A model generated the notes under the pieces. The model ran no database searches, had not been told where the DNA came from, and worked only from the letters and a program-made list of their open reading frames with translations. Below, in pieces: positions 57,041-64,000 of a stretch of 64,000 bases of DNA. Each line of letters opens with the position of its first letter. The first letter of the stretch is position 1. A program made the position numbers and the translations under genes. Source of the stretch: Streptomyces sp. NRRL F-5123 (GTDB lineage Bacteria; Actinomycetota; Actinomycetes; Streptomycetales; Streptomycetaceae); contig NZ_JOHY01000007.1 in NCBI RefSeq assembly GCF_000721495.1, positions 194,344 through 258,343 of the forward strand. The letters run 5' to 3'.

Positions 57041-57663
57041 CCGGGCATGGAGCGGATCGGGTGCGGGACCGTCGTACGGACGCGCTGTACGCGGCTGCGG
57101 TAGTGCTGGGATTGGCGCTGCTGGCGTGGGTGGTCATCACAATGCAGCAGCTCGGGCACAACCTCACCCAGGCCAACGCCGCACGCGACGCCCTGGCGCA
57201 GCAGGTGCAGCAGCTCGGCGCCTCGCCGGTAGCCGGACCGCCCGGAAGCCGCGGTGCGCCGGGCACGCCGGGCGACTCCGGCCGGCAGGGCGCGACCGGG
57301 CCGTCTGGCCCGCCGGGGCCCGTGGGCCCGTCTGGTCCGCCGGGCTCGCCGGGGCCGACCGGTCCGGCTGGCGCCTCCGCAACAGGGGAGCCGGGCGCCG
57401 ACGGCGCGGCGGGCACGGACGGCGCCGCCGGGCCCGCTGGTCCTGCTGGCCCGGCGGGTCCGCAGGGTGACCCGGGCCCGGCTGGTCCCGCGGGTGCGCA
57501 GGGGCCGCTGGGTCCTGCGGGTCCGGCGTGCCCGGACGGGTACACCCTCCAGCCCGCGGTGGACGATCCGGACGCGCTGGTGTGTCGCCGGGATGGGGCG
57601 CCCGCGCCGACGACACCGGCGCCGTCAACTCCGGCTGCGCTGCTGGACCGGCGCCGCACCTGA
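57037..57663 (+). CDS. Membrane-anchored collagen-like protein
   Basis: A 208-residue protein. A membrane helix ([19 protein letters not shown]) is near residues 18-36, then a short coiled segment ([19 protein letters not shown]). About 35 near-continuous Gly-X-Y triplets follow (about residues 66-168; [38 protein letters not shown]), then a Cys-bounded C-terminal cap ([19 protein letters not shown]). Such proteins are common in phage lysis/tail regions, but a membrane anchor plus trimeric collagen rod suggests a surface or lysis-bridging role. GTG 57037 overlaps the previous stop. Confidence 0.85.
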   Translation: MTGHGADRVRDRRTDALYAAAVVLGLALLAWVVITMQQLGHNLTQANAARDALAQQVQQLGASPVAGPPGSRGAPGTPGDSGRQGATGPSGPPGPVGPSGPPGSPGPTGPAGASATGEPGADGAAGTDGAAGPAGPAGPAGPQGDPGPAGPAGAQGPLGPAGPACPDGYTLQPAVDDPDALVCRRDGAPAPTTPAPSTPAALLDRRRT

Positions 57664-57672
57664 ACAGCAGAA

Positions 57673-57704
57673 CGCCCCCGCTCTCCTTCGGGAGAGCGGG
57701 GGCG
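57673..57704. terminator. Strong 14-bp UUCG hairpin after the lysis genes
   Basis: Perfect arms CGCCCCCGCTCTCC (57673-57686) and GGAGAGCGGGGGCG (57691-57704) around a TTCG tetraloop. It lies between the plus-strand late operon and the minus-strand operon and is well placed to stop transcription from both sides. Confidence 0.92.
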
Positions 57705-57721
57705 CCTCGTCGTGTCCGCGG

Positions 57722-58336
57722 TCATGTCCAGGGCGGCCGGCCGCCCCGAGCCCACTCCGCGAGACCGTCGCCGTCGACGAGCCGAATCCCAGCCTGCCTG
57801 GCGTAGGCGCGGGCGTCCGCCGTGTAGGTGCCGGTGGTGACGACGATCGCGAGCTGCGCGCCGTGGACGATCTGGTAGGTGCCCCCGACGCGCTGCACGT
57901 CCGGCGAGCTGACGCTGCGGCCGGCGGCGTACCGCTTGCACTGGATCAGGATCGTGCGCCCGTCCGGGGTGGTGGCGAGGACGTCCGCGGCCAGATCTCC
58001 GGCGCCGCCGACGACTTGCACGTCCCGGCACCCGTCGCGCCAGCACAGGTCGGCGACTGCGGCCTCGAACGCGGCGGGGTCGAGGTCGAGGTACTCGCGG
58101 ACCGCGTCCGCGCGCTGTACCCTGCGGGCGGTGGCACGGCCGGTGAGACGCGAGATCCCGGTCCCGCCGAGCGCAGCCAGGGCGACGACGGCCGCGACGG
58201 CGGCGGGGTGTCCGGTGAGCCACGCCACGACGGCGCGGACGACCACCCACACCCCCGCAGCGCCGATCGCCACGGCGAGCAGGAACGATCCGCAGGTGGG
58301 GCGATGCCACCGGCGCCGCCGGTATCTGGCAGACAT
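57722..58336 (-). CDS. Membrane-anchored Mrr-like restriction endonuclease
   Basis: A 204-residue protein. Two membrane helices (about 15-40 and 44-60: [34 protein letters not shown]) precede a Mrr catalytic domain: [32 protein letters not shown] and ILIQCKRY. The PD-(D/E)XK residues would be D118, Q132 and K134. Mrr enzymes are type IV restriction nucleases or DNA-damaging factors; membrane tethering could limit cleavage to incoming DNA. It is last in a five-gene minus-strand operon and starts 4 nt after the preceding stop (ATG 58336). Confidence 0.85.
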   Translation of the reverse strand: MSARYRRRRWHRPTCGSFLLAVAIGAAGVWVVVRAVVAWLTGHPAAVAAVVALAALGGTGISRLTGRATARRVQRADAVREYLDLDPAAFEAAVADLCWRDGCRDVQVVGGAGDLAADVLATTPDGRTILIQCKRYAAGRSVSSPDVQRVGGTYQIVHGAQLAIVVTTGTYTADARAYARQAGIRLVDGDGLAEWARGGRPPWT

Positions 58337-58340
58337 GCGG

Positions 58341-59099
58341 TCACCCCTTCCTGACTCGGCCGGCCCGGATGGGGTCGGCGACGGTGACGTGCGTGCGGGC
58401 GGGGTTGTCGGGGTCGTCGACGGACGTGATCCGCAGGTCCCCCACTCGCCGGACGGTGGGCGTAGGGGCCGTAGCGTGGGGGACCGGTAGGGGCGTGGCG
58501 TTGCCGCTGTGACCTGCGGTGTAGTCGCCTACGGGCCCCTGTTGGGCCCCTTCCGGGAGGGGCTGGGGGAGAGGGTCGAGGTCGTCCCGGTGCACCCCGC
58601 TGGACACCCGGTCACCGCCCAGGTCCCGCACCTTGGGGCGGATGGGGATGCCGTGGGTGGTGCACGCGGCCCGCACCTGGGCGCCGGTCCAGGTGTCGCC
58701 GGTGAGCGCGTGGAGGTGGTCGGCGAGGGTCGTGAGGTGCACGGCCGGGGAGTCGCCGAGGACGCCCCTGACGGCGTCCTGGAACTCACCCGCGAACAGC
58801 TCCCGGCGAGGTGTCGGCGGGACGTCCAGGACCGCGGTGGAGGGCTTCTTCGGCGGGGCCTTGGCGGCCTTCGTCGCGGCCCGCAGCGCCAGGATGGCGA
58901 CGATGAACACCGCCAGGGCCAAGACCTTCCACGAGGTGGACAGGAGCCGCCACAGCCCGTACCCCACCCCGGTGACCATCGCGGCCCGCACCGCCTTGTC
59001 GAACCCGCCCTCCCCCGCGGAGATCCACCTGCGGGGTCCTTCGAACCACCGCTCCCCCAGGATCCTCACTCCCTTTGCGAGGTGCTGCGACCAGCTCAT
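58341..59099 (-). CDS. Membrane protein with a C-terminal winged-helix-like domain
   Basis: A 252-residue protein. The N-terminal part has one or two hydrophobic segments (AMVTGVGYGLWRLLSTSWKV, LALAVFIVAILALRAATKAA). Residues about 100-170 (AVRGVLGDSPAVHLTTLADH, WTGAQVRAACTTHGIPIRPK) resemble a small DNA-associated domain common in Streptomyces plasmid proteins (from memory). The C-terminus is Pro-rich. ATG 59099 overlaps the upstream stop. It may link membrane and DNA. Confidence 0.62.
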   Translation of the reverse strand: MSWSQHLAKGVRILGERWFEGPRRWISAGEGGFDKAVRAAMVTGVGYGLWRLLSTSWKVLALAVFIVAILALRAATKAAKAPPKKPSTAVLDVPPTPRRELFAGEFQDAVRGVLGDSPAVHLTTLADHLHALTGDTWTGAQVRAACTTHGIPIRPKVRDLGGDRVSSGVHRDDLDPLPQPLPEGAQQGPVGDYTAGHSGNATPLPVPHATAPTPTVRRVGDLRITSVDDPDNPARTHVTVADPIRAGRVRKG

Positions 59100-59599
59100 G
59101 CCTGCCCCCCGTTGAACCAGCCGAGGATGCCGTCACCCATGCCGTTCGCTACCCCTGTGACGTGCAGGAACAGCCCGGCCACGCCGACGGTGAGCGTCAT
59201 CGTGGAGCCCGCGAACCAGCCCCAGAACAGCTTCTTCTTCACCGCCTTGTCCGCGGCCTTCCACACCACGACGAACCCGAACGCGAAGAGGAACGCCACC
59301 AGGTGCCCGCCCTCCGTGAGGACTCCCGCCGACCCGTGGTTGAGGACCTCCGCCTTGCCACCCGCAGTGCCGCTGACCGCGTGCTTCCCGACGCCGTTGC
59401 CGACGAGCGCTGTCCACCCGGCGAGGATGCCGATGACGCCGGCGCACATGGTGGCGAGCCCGCCGAGGACGTAAGACCCGGCGAACGGGGCGAGGTCGGC
59501 GGGTTTCCGGCCGGGGGTCTTCCACCACTTCCAGCCGTAGAGCCCGGTGACGGCGAGGCTGACGGCGAGGCAGCCGACGGTGATCGTGGTGTGGTTCAT
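59096..59599 (-). CDS. Four-helix membrane protein
   Basis: A 167-residue protein from ATG 59599 (overlapping the previous gene's stop). Hydrophobic segments at about 5-22 (ITVGCLAVSLAVTGLYGW), 40-65 (GSYVLGGLATMCAGVIGILA), 98-115 (GHLVAFLFAFGFVVVWKA) and 126-148 (FWGWFAGSTMTLTVGVAGLF). Short loops and no soluble domain. Similar small membrane proteins occur in Streptomyces spread (spd) gene clusters; not proved here. Confidence 0.68.
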   Translation of the reverse strand: MNHTTITVGCLAVSLAVTGLYGWKWWKTPGRKPADLAPFAGSYVLGGLATMCAGVIGILAGWTALVGNGVGKHAVSGTAGGKAEVLNHGSAGVLTEGGHLVAFLFAFGFVVVWKAADKAVKKKLFWGWFAGSTMTLTVGVAGLFLHVTGVANGMGDGILGWFNGGQA

Positions 59600-60132
59600 C
59601 AGAACGCTCCGGTGACGAATCGGACGATGTCGAGGGGTGAGGCCATGGCGACGGTCCCGACGAACGCGGAGGTGAGCAGGGCGTACGAGGGCCAGCCGCG
59701 GCGGCGGTGCACGAGGACGGCGCCCACGGTGAGGCCGGTGCAGGCGATGACCCAGGCGGCGCTGACGCCGGCTTCGTGGCGGGCTTGGGTGAGGATGGCG
59801 CCCCACCGGGTGGCGGCGGACCATCCGCCCCACCAGGGGATGAGGGCGGTGGCCGCGCCGATGGTGGGGCGGGCGTAGGGCCAGTGTGTGAGGCGCCGCA
59901 GGTCCCAGCGGGGTTCGGGGCCGTCGGCTGCCTGCGCGGTCGCCCGGTCGGGGGGTGGGCCCGGCGGGGGTGTCCTGGGTTGGGTGGTGGCGTCGACGTA
60001 GTCGTCGAACCAGTCCCGGTCGCGCGCGGGCGGTTGTGGGGCGTAGCCGACGCCGCGGCGGTGGAGTGCGTGGCGGATGCGGTGCTCGTCCGCGCCGGGT
60101 GTGGCGGTCATGATGCGGACCTCCGGGGTCAC
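59599..60132 (-). CDS. Membrane protein with two to three helices
   Basis: A 177-residue protein; GTG 60132 overlaps the DUF2637 gene stop (an internal ATG at 60111 is possible). The N-terminal half is polar and Pro-rich; the C-terminal half has hydrophobic segments (IGAATALIPWWGGWSAAT, GVSAAWVIACTGLTVGAVLV, ALLTSAFVGTVAMAS). Function not recognised; part of the five-gene operon. Confidence 0.66.
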   Translation of the reverse strand: MTPEVRIMTATPGADEHRIRHALHRRGVGYAPQPPARDRDWFDDYVDATTQPRTPPPGPPPDRATAQAADGPEPRWDLRRLTHWPYARPTIGAATALIPWWGGWSAATRWGAILTQARHEAGVSAAWVIACTGLTVGAVLVHRRRGWPSYALLTSAFVGTVAMASPLDIVRFVTGAF

Positions 60133-61211
60133 GGGTAGTAGCCGGTGCCGGATGATGCGGCGGTGCGGCGGCGCTGCCGCGACAGCTCGGTGCGGACGTA
60201 CGCGGCGGTGACGGTGATGCCGTGCTGCGCGAGGCGGGCCACGATCTGAGGCGCCGCATCATCGGGGTGCGCCTCAGCGACGGTGCGGACTGCGGCGGCC
60301 TTCGACATATCGGCGAGGCGGAGCGCATCGTCGGCGTGGCGGGTGAACTCGGTGTCGTCGTCCGGCCGGTGAGGCTGGGGCGCATCTGGGGTTTGAGCTG
60401 CGCGCATCACCGGCGCATCACCCGCGGGGGCGGGTACGGGGAGCGCGGCGGGCGCATCCTCCACGGCCGCCGGGATGGGGCGGGGCGGCACGGTGAGGCG
60501 GCCGAGTGAGGCGGTGCAGATCATGGTGCGGCGCCCCGGTGATGCGGGTGCGGCAGCCGCGTGGAGCGGCGCACCGTGGCGGGTGAGGCGCAGGCGCAGC
60601 ACCGCCTCAACGGGGGCGCGGCGCCGCCACATCACCCCGTAGCGGGCGCGGAGGTGTGCACGGTACGTGAGGCGGTCCTGCTCTCGCCGGATGACTTCCT
60701 CGTACGACCGCAGCTCCCACAGCTTCATGCGGCGCCACAGCCGGAACGTCGACACGGGGGCGAGCAGCCAGCGGGCGAGGCGGACACCGTCCATGTGCTT
60801 GTCGGCGGTGATGTCGGCGATGCGCCCGATGGCGTGACGGGCGGCCTCGACGGATACGACGAAGAGGACGGGGATGGTCGCGTGCATGCCCACGCCGAGC
60901 CCGTCGGGCCAGGCGGCGGCGCCGTTGAAGGCGATGGTCGCGGCGGTCAGCAGCCACGCGGTCTGGCGGAGCATCGGGTAGGGGATGCGCAGCCAGGTGA
61001 GGAGGAGGTCGAGGGCGAGGAGGACGACGATGCCGGCGTCGACTCCGATGGGGAAGACGTTGGCGAACCAGCCGAAGCCCTTGTCCAGGGCGAGTTGGCG
61101 GACGGCGGCGTAGGACCCTGCGAGGCCGATTCCGGCGATGGTGGCGACGCCGGTGGTGATGCCGGCGACGACGTACCGCTGGAGCGGGGTGAGTGTGGGG
61201 CGCTCGGCCAC
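60129..61211 (-). CDS. DUF2637/SpdB-like membrane protein
   Basis: A 360-residue protein. The N-terminal four-helix membrane domain (VAGITTGVATIAGIGLAGSY, FPIGVDAGIVVLLALDLLLT, QTAWLLTAATIAFNGAAAWP, IPVLFVVSVEAARHAIGRIA) matches DUF2637, found in Streptomyces plasmid/ICE spread proteins. The C-terminal soluble tail is Pro-rich and ends in a small helical domain (AAPQIVARLAQHGITVTAAY). First gene of the minus-strand operon 61211-57722, it suggests plasmid-transfer ancestry for this end of the window. ATG 61211 has AAGGAC upstream. Confidence 0.82.
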   Translation of the reverse strand: MAERPTLTPLQRYVVAGITTGVATIAGIGLAGSYAAVRQLALDKGFGWFANVFPIGVDAGIVVLLALDLLLTWLRIPYPMLRQTAWLLTAATIAFNGAAAWPDGLGVGMHATIPVLFVVSVEAARHAIGRIADITADKHMDGVRLARWLLAPVSTFRLWRRMKLWELRSYEEVIRREQDRLTYRAHLRARYGVMWRRRAPVEAVLRLRLTRHGAPLHAAAAPASPGRRTMICTASLGRLTVPPRPIPAAVEDAPAALPVPAPAGDAPVMRAAQTPDAPQPHRPDDDTEFTRHADDALRLADMSKAAAVRTVAEAHPDDAAPQIVARLAQHGITVTAAYVRTELSRQRRRTAASSGTGYYP

Positions 61212-61281
61212 GGGGGTCCTTTCTGGGGTGGGGCCGCGCCCGGCGGCCGTGGGGGACGGATCGCCGGGCGCGGCGGTCGGG

Positions 61282-61446
61282 CTACTTGCTGCGGTTGATG
61301 GCGTCGGTGACCTGGGCGACGCCCGTCGCTCCCTCCTCGACGATGAGGTGGGCGACGAGGTCGGCGGCGCGCTCGATGTCCCCGGTGGCGACGGCGGCCT
61401 GGACTTCGTCAGCGCGCTGGTTGATGAAGGGGTCGTTACTGCTCAT
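61282..61446 (-). CDS. 54-residue acidic helical peptide
   Basis: MSSNDPFINQRADEVQAAVA continues through EEGATGVAQVTDAINRSK. It is acidic and helical with no cysteines; ATG 61446 is preceded by AAGGAGA on its strand. It lies just upstream of the DUF2637 operon and may be its first small gene. Function unknown. Confidence 0.55.
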   Translation of the reverse strand: MSSNDPFINQRADEVQAAVATGDIERAADLVAHLIVEEGATGVAQVTDAINRSK

Positions 61447-61485
61447 GGGTTTCTCCTTGGGGTGTGGTGGTGAACGGGGTGTGGG

Positions 61486-61656
61486 TCAGCGGCGGCGGAA
61501 GATGCCGTTGCCGAAGCGGGCGCGGTCCTGCTGCTCCCAGGTCTCGCTGGCGGCGGCGGCCTTGGGGATGCTGCGGCGGTGGGCGCGGGCGCGGCGTGCG
61601 GACGCGGCGTCGCTGCTGGCGGTGTCTTTGCCGCCGAGCCAGGACAGGCGGCCCAT
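61486..61656 (-). CDS. 56-residue Arg/Ser-rich peptide
   Basis: MGRLSWLGGKDTASSDAASA is followed by an Arg/Ala-rich helix (RRARAHRRSIPKAAAASETW) and EQQDRARFGNGIFRRR. It is strongly basic. ATG 61656 overlaps the upstream stop (TGATG). It may bind nucleic acid or membrane; not recognised. Confidence 0.52.
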   Translation of the reverse strand: MGRLSWLGGKDTASSDAASARRARAHRRSIPKAAAASETWEQQDRARFGNGIFRRR

Positions 61657-61826
61657 CAGCGGCGGTGGAACGTGTGGGGGCTGGCGCTGCTGTGCCCGCC
61701 GGCGTGCTCGTCGTTGCGCTGCTGGTAGTCGTTGGCGCAGGCCTCGACGGTGGCGGGCTCGGCGGAGACGACGTTGGGCTGCGGCCCGGGGGTGGGCTCG
61801 GGCGCAGGGGTCTCGGTACGCTTCAC
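61656..61826 (-). CDS. 56-residue peptide at the operon start
   Basis: From GTG 61826: a Pro-rich N-terminus (KRTETPAPEPTPGPQPNVVS), then VEACANDYQQRNDEHAGGHS and a His/Arg end. It has GGAGATC upstream on its strand. It is the first gene in the minus direction away from the palindromic control region. Function unknown. Confidence 0.5.
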   Translation of the reverse strand: MKRTETPAPEPTPGPQPNVVSAEPATVEACANDYQQRNDEHAGGHSSASPHTFHRR

Positions 61827-61862
61827 GGGATCTCCAGTGCTGTCACAGGTCGTTGGAGGTCA

Positions 61863-61957
61863 GGCGGCCCGGCCATATGGAGGTGCGAACTCCGGTCGGG
61901 CCGCCGTTACTTGAAGCAGCGTGCGCTGCTTGGCAACCACCGTAGGGGACCCCTACG
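61863..61957. promoter_or_regulatory. Divergent control region with three palindromes
   Basis: Between divergent transcripts lie a 9-bp inverted repeat (GGCGGCCCG 61863-61871; CGGGCCGCC 61897-61905), AAGCAGC/GCTGCTT (61914-61920, 61925-61931) and the near-perfect 17-bp palindrome CGTAGGGGACCCCTACG (61941-61957). A plausible plus-strand promoter is TTGGCA (61930-61935), an 18-bp spacer, then TACGCT (61954-61959); the 17-bp palindrome overlaps its spacer and -10 region, so it could be an operator. Confidence 0.6.
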
Positions 61958-61996
61958 CTTGGTCGCAAGCGGCCCGCCGAGAACGGAAGGGCTGAA

Positions 61997-62299
61997 GTGG
62001 GCGACGAGGAGGTGCGGCGCGTGGCGGACGCCCTGGATGCGGTGGAGCAGATCCCCGACCGCGAGGAGCGGGTGAAGGCAAAGAGCCGGGTGATGGCCGC
62101 GCAGGCCGAGCGGAACAAGGACTGGTCGCAGGAGCGGGATGACCTGATCCGTGAGTTGTGGGACGGCGGGGGCGGCCTGTCGTATCAGGAGATCGCGAAC
62201 CGGTTGGGGATCAAGAAGGCGACGGTGCAGGCGGTGTTCCGGGGGAAGGGGTCGGGGACGACGCGCCCGCGGGTGAAGAGGGAGAGCAACGGTGGATGA
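61997..62299 (+). CDS. Small HTH regulator
   Basis: A 100-residue protein. The N-terminus is helical (VRRVADALDAVEQIPDREER). The HTH is near the C-terminus (GLSYQEIANRLGIKKATVQAV, then FRGKGSG), a sigma-region-4-like pattern, with a basic tail. GTG 61997 lies just downstream of the palindromic control region. It is the natural candidate to bind those palindromes. Confidence 0.72.
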   Translation: MGDEEVRRVADALDAVEQIPDREERVKAKSRVMAAQAERNKDWSQERDDLIRELWDGGGGLSYQEIANRLGIKKATVQAVFRGKGSGTTRPRVKRESNGG

Positions 62300-62738
62300 C
62301 CTGGTGGCGTTCCTGCGGGCGCGGCTCGACGAGGACGAGGCCATCGTGCGCACGCTCGCCGAACCGCCCGACTGGCACACGGGCCCGGGGGACGACCCGG
62401 GCTGGACGGACGAGTCGGTCGTCTGCATGTGGCCGCCGGAGCATCACACGCCCTACGAGCAGGACAAGCACTGGCGCGGCCTCACGGCGAGCAGCCCGGA
62501 GTTGGCCGCCCACATTGCCCGGCACGACCCGGCGCGAGTGCTACGGGACATTGAGGCCGTGCGCGGCGTGCTGGGCATCTACGACCAGATGGCGCCCGGC
62601 CTTGACGGGCCTGACGCTGGCACCCGGGGTGCCGCGCGCATGACGCTTCACATCCTCCGCCCCGCACTGCGCCACCTCGCACGGGCCTATGCCGACCACC
62701 CCGATTACCGCGCGGACGAGTGGACCCCCGAGATCTGA
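62292..62738 (+). CDS. DUF6221-like protein
   Basis: A 148-residue protein: MDDLVAFLRARLDEDEAIVR, the conserved ARHDPARVLRDIEAVRGVLG, and a C-terminal AARMTLHILRPALRHLARAY, ADHPDYRADEW. This matches the actinobacterial family DUF6221 (from memory), common beside HTH regulators in mobile regions. Function unknown. ATG 62292 overlaps the preceding gene by 8 nt. Confidence 0.75.
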   Translation: MDDLVAFLRARLDEDEAIVRTLAEPPDWHTGPGDDPGWTDESVVCMWPPEHHTPYEQDKHWRGLTASSPELAAHIARHDPARVLRDIEAVRGVLGIYDQMAPGLDGPDAGTRGAARMTLHILRPALRHLARAYADHPDYRADEWTPEI

Positions 62739-62797
62739 CCCCGGACGCACTGCCGCCCCGTCACCAGCTCGGTGACGGGGCGGTCGCCGTCGCGCGG

Positions 62798-63400
62798 CTA
62801 CTTCGCGGGGATCGCCCAGTAGATCGGCTCCGGCGCCGACTCCGGCGCGTACACCACCCCCACCGGCCGCTGCCCCTTCGGGATCGGAAACATGATCCCG
62901 CCGCGCGTACAATCGCCGGCCCGGACCGTCCCGTCCATGGGGAACTCCGGCTTCGGGAAGTCCCCGCCGGACAGTCCCGTCGTGTCCGCCTGCGACCCGT
63001 CGTCGAACTTCACGTGCCAGGGGTCCTGGCTGACCTCGATCGACGGCCCGGACTTCTGGCAGATCTTGATGTCGAGGCGTCCCCATTGCGAGCCGGCCGG
63101 GACGCCGAGGCTCTCGTCGGGCGGGTCGCTCTTGAGGACGGGCTGCTTGTAGCCGAGGACGGTCGTGGAGCCGGTCGCGCCCTGATCGCTTCGCCATGGC
63201 CAGGACTGGCCGATGGTGTACGTCGTGGGCGGCGTCGGGGTGGGCGTTGCAGTGGGCGCGCTGGTGGTGGTCACGGCGGCCGGGCTCGTGGTGGTCGGCA
63301 CGGGTGCGGCTTTGTCGTCGCTGCCGCTGGATGAGCAGCCGACGATTGTGGCCAGCAGAGTTATGCCGGTGAGCGCGGCCGCGGTGGTGCGGGTGTGCAT
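62798..63400 (-). CDS. Secreted lipoprotein with a DUF4352-like domain
   Basis: A 200-residue protein. The signal peptide HTRTTAAALTGITLLATIVG ends in the lipobox Cys22 (IVGC). A Thr/Pro/Ala-rich spacer follows (about 23-60), then a beta-sandwich-like domain (TTYTIGQSWPWRSDQGATG, WGRLDIKICQKSGP, AGDCTRGGIMFPIPKGQRP) of the DUF4352 type, with two cysteines that may form a disulfide. It should be anchored outside the membrane. ATG 63400 is the only start before the signal peptide. Confidence 0.82.
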   Translation of the reverse strand: MHTRTTAAALTGITLLATIVGCSSSGSDDKAAPVPTTTSPAAVTTTSAPTATPTPTPPTTYTIGQSWPWRSDQGATGSTTVLGYKQPVLKSDPPDESLGVPAGSQWGRLDIKICQKSGPSIEVSQDPWHVKFDDGSQADTTGLSGGDFPKPEFPMDGTVRAGDCTRGGIMFPIPKGQRPVGVVYAPESAPEPIYWAIPAK

Positions 63401-63493
63401 GGGTGGTCCCCCCTCGGTGTTCGTGGAGGGGAGTTTCCCGCTTGTGGGGGCGGCGTGTGGGCGGTGTGACCGGGTTGTGACGATGGGGCCGCC

Positions 63494-63682
63494 TCAGAAC
63501 GCGTGGAACCTCGCCGTCCGTCCGGACTCCGGCGGGTGCAACTCTCGTGCTGCGGCGCGGGCGTCGTCCATTAGGTGGCGTTCGCGCGTTGTCCCGACCG
63601 GATTGACGCCTGTTTCTTCCAGGGCGTCGGCGAGGTCGCGGAGTAGCCGGGCGAGACGTTCGGGGTCGTTTGCGTAGGTCAT
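63494..63682 (-). CDS. 62-residue helical protein of unknown function
   Basis: MTYANDPERLARLLRDLADA continues through ETGVNPVGTTRERHLMDDAR and AAARELHPPESGR. It is charged, with two helices, no Cys and no hydrophobic segment. It resembles small actinobacterial accessory proteins. No clear Shine-Dalgarno; coding-like composition supports it. Confidence 0.55.
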   Translation of the reverse strand: MTYANDPERLARLLRDLADALEETGVNPVGTTRERHLMDDARAAARELHPPESGRTARFHAF

Positions 63683-63755
63683 GGCCGCACGGTACGACGA
63701 CCACCGCCCCGCGCGCCGAGCTTCGGCGACACGGGGCGGCGGGGGCGGCGCGGCG

Positions 63756-63935
63756 TCAGTCGGCCTGGATCGGGTTGGTGGCAGTGGTGTGGTCGTACCC
63801 GGTCTTCTCGCGGTCGTGAGCCATGCCGGGGGCGCAGGTGGCGAGGTGTCCGGCCCAGCCCTTCTGCGGGCCGTCGGGGATGATCCGGTAGACGAAGCAT
63901 CGGTTTCCGCAGAACTTGCAGTAGGCGCCGGCCAT
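63756..63935 (-). CDS. 59-residue zinc-binding-like peptide
   Basis: From ATG 63935: MAGAYCKFCGNRCFVYRIIP then DGPQKGWAGHLATCAPGMAH. The pattern C-x2-C-x3-C...H-x3-C looks like a zinc site. It has AAGGAGA upstream on the minus strand. Small Cys peptides of this style are frequent in Streptomyces mobile elements. Function unknown. Confidence 0.6.
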   Translation of the reverse strand: MAGAYCKFCGNRCFVYRIIPDGPQKGWAGHLATCAPGMAHDREKTGYDHTTATNPIQAD

Positions 63936-63973
63936 GTCGGTTCTCCTTCGTGGGGTGTTGCGGGGGCGGGTGG

Positions 63974-64000
63974 TCAGGCGGCGGGGGTGAGGTGGCGGCG
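63974..64000 (-). CDS. C-terminal end of a gene entering from the right
   Basis: Only the last eight codons (RRHLTPAA) and a TGA stop at 63974-63976 are visible on the minus strand. Position behind the 63756 gene and the reading direction suggest the next gene of the same accessory block. No identity can be given. Confidence 0.3.
   Translation of the reverse strand, partial: RRHLTPAA

Larger units (their letters stand above)
16485..57704 (+). mobile_element. Siphovirus-type prophage integrated at tRNA-His (right end not in view or beyond 57.7 kb)
   Basis: The order is integrase, lysogeny switch, early/recombination/replication genes, terminase, head, tail, lysis, all in the normal order for a lambdoid/HK97-type siphovirus of actinobacteria. 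All structural modules look intact (TerL, portal, protease, HK97 capsid, tape measure, lysin, holin), so it may be inducible. The coordinates given end at the strong hairpin after the lysis module. Accessory genes to 64000 may still belong to it, since no attR was found. Confidence 0.9.

Noticed and set aside
57230..57540. Short regular DNA repeats resembling a CRISPR or minisatellite array
   Set aside because: They are Gly-X-Y codon repeats of the collagen-like gene in a single reading frame, with no unique spacers.
57664..64000. Right attachment site by a second copy of the tRNA-His 3' end
   Set aside because: No match to the T-arm/acceptor sequence was seen on reading this region.

Overview
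The window is high-GC DNA with frequent GTG/TTG starts and tightly overlapping genes. Gene content and order match Streptomyces: an accD1/accA1/hmgL/acdH leucine-catabolism block, the desABCD desferrioxamine operon behind an iron box, glmS, and adpA(bldH)-orn. The adpA gene carries the rare TTA leucine codon. The organism is therefore a streptomycete; the species cannot be told from the sequence.

Layout. (1) 1-16255 is core chromosome: acyl-CoA carboxylase subunits, HMG-CoA lyase and acyl-CoA dehydrogenase (leucine degradation); an iron box nested in a larger inverted repeat; desA-desB-desC-desD; a small unknown gene; glmS; a universal stress protein on the minus strand; adpA; and oligoribonuclease. 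(2) 16402-16475 is tRNA-His(GTG), whose 3' end is the probable phage attachment site. (3) 16485 to at least 57704 is an apparently complete siphovirus-type prophage. It holds integrase; a divergent repressor/Cro-like switch with five iterated operator-like palindromes; a run of small early genes; a PDDEXK exonuclease and a candidate annealing partner; a DnaQ-like exonuclease; a RusA-like resolvase; two WhiB-like proteins, one fused to a coiled coil and an Lsr2-like tail; an Arr-like ADP-ribosyltransferase; an orphan antitoxin on the opposite strand; and a replication-initiator-like gene with an iteron/palindrome cluster inside it. Packaging (TerS/TerL), head (portal with MuF-like tail, HNH gene, ClpP-type protease, HK97 capsid), tail (two tail-tube paralogues, frameshifted chaperone, tape measure, tip proteins) and lysis (DUF1906-type lysin, holins, membrane-anchored collagen-like protein) genes follow, ending at a strong 14-bp UUCG hairpin. 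(4) 57722-64000 is accessory DNA. A five-gene minus-strand operon begins with a DUF2637/SpdB-like membrane protein and ends with a membrane-anchored Mrr-like nuclease. Tiny ORFs, a palindromic control region, an HTH gene and a lipoprotein follow. No right attachment site was found, so the element probably runs past the window or abuts a second (plasmid/ICE-like) element.

The most interesting leads are the Arr-like ADP-ribosyltransferase, the WhiB-coiled coil-Lsr2 fusion, the putative origin inside the initiator gene, the five-gene membrane/Mrr operon, the dual-frame reading at 44121-44327, and the CCCTTTG slippery site in the tail chaperone. Family assignments rest on motifs read by eye; no database search was run.
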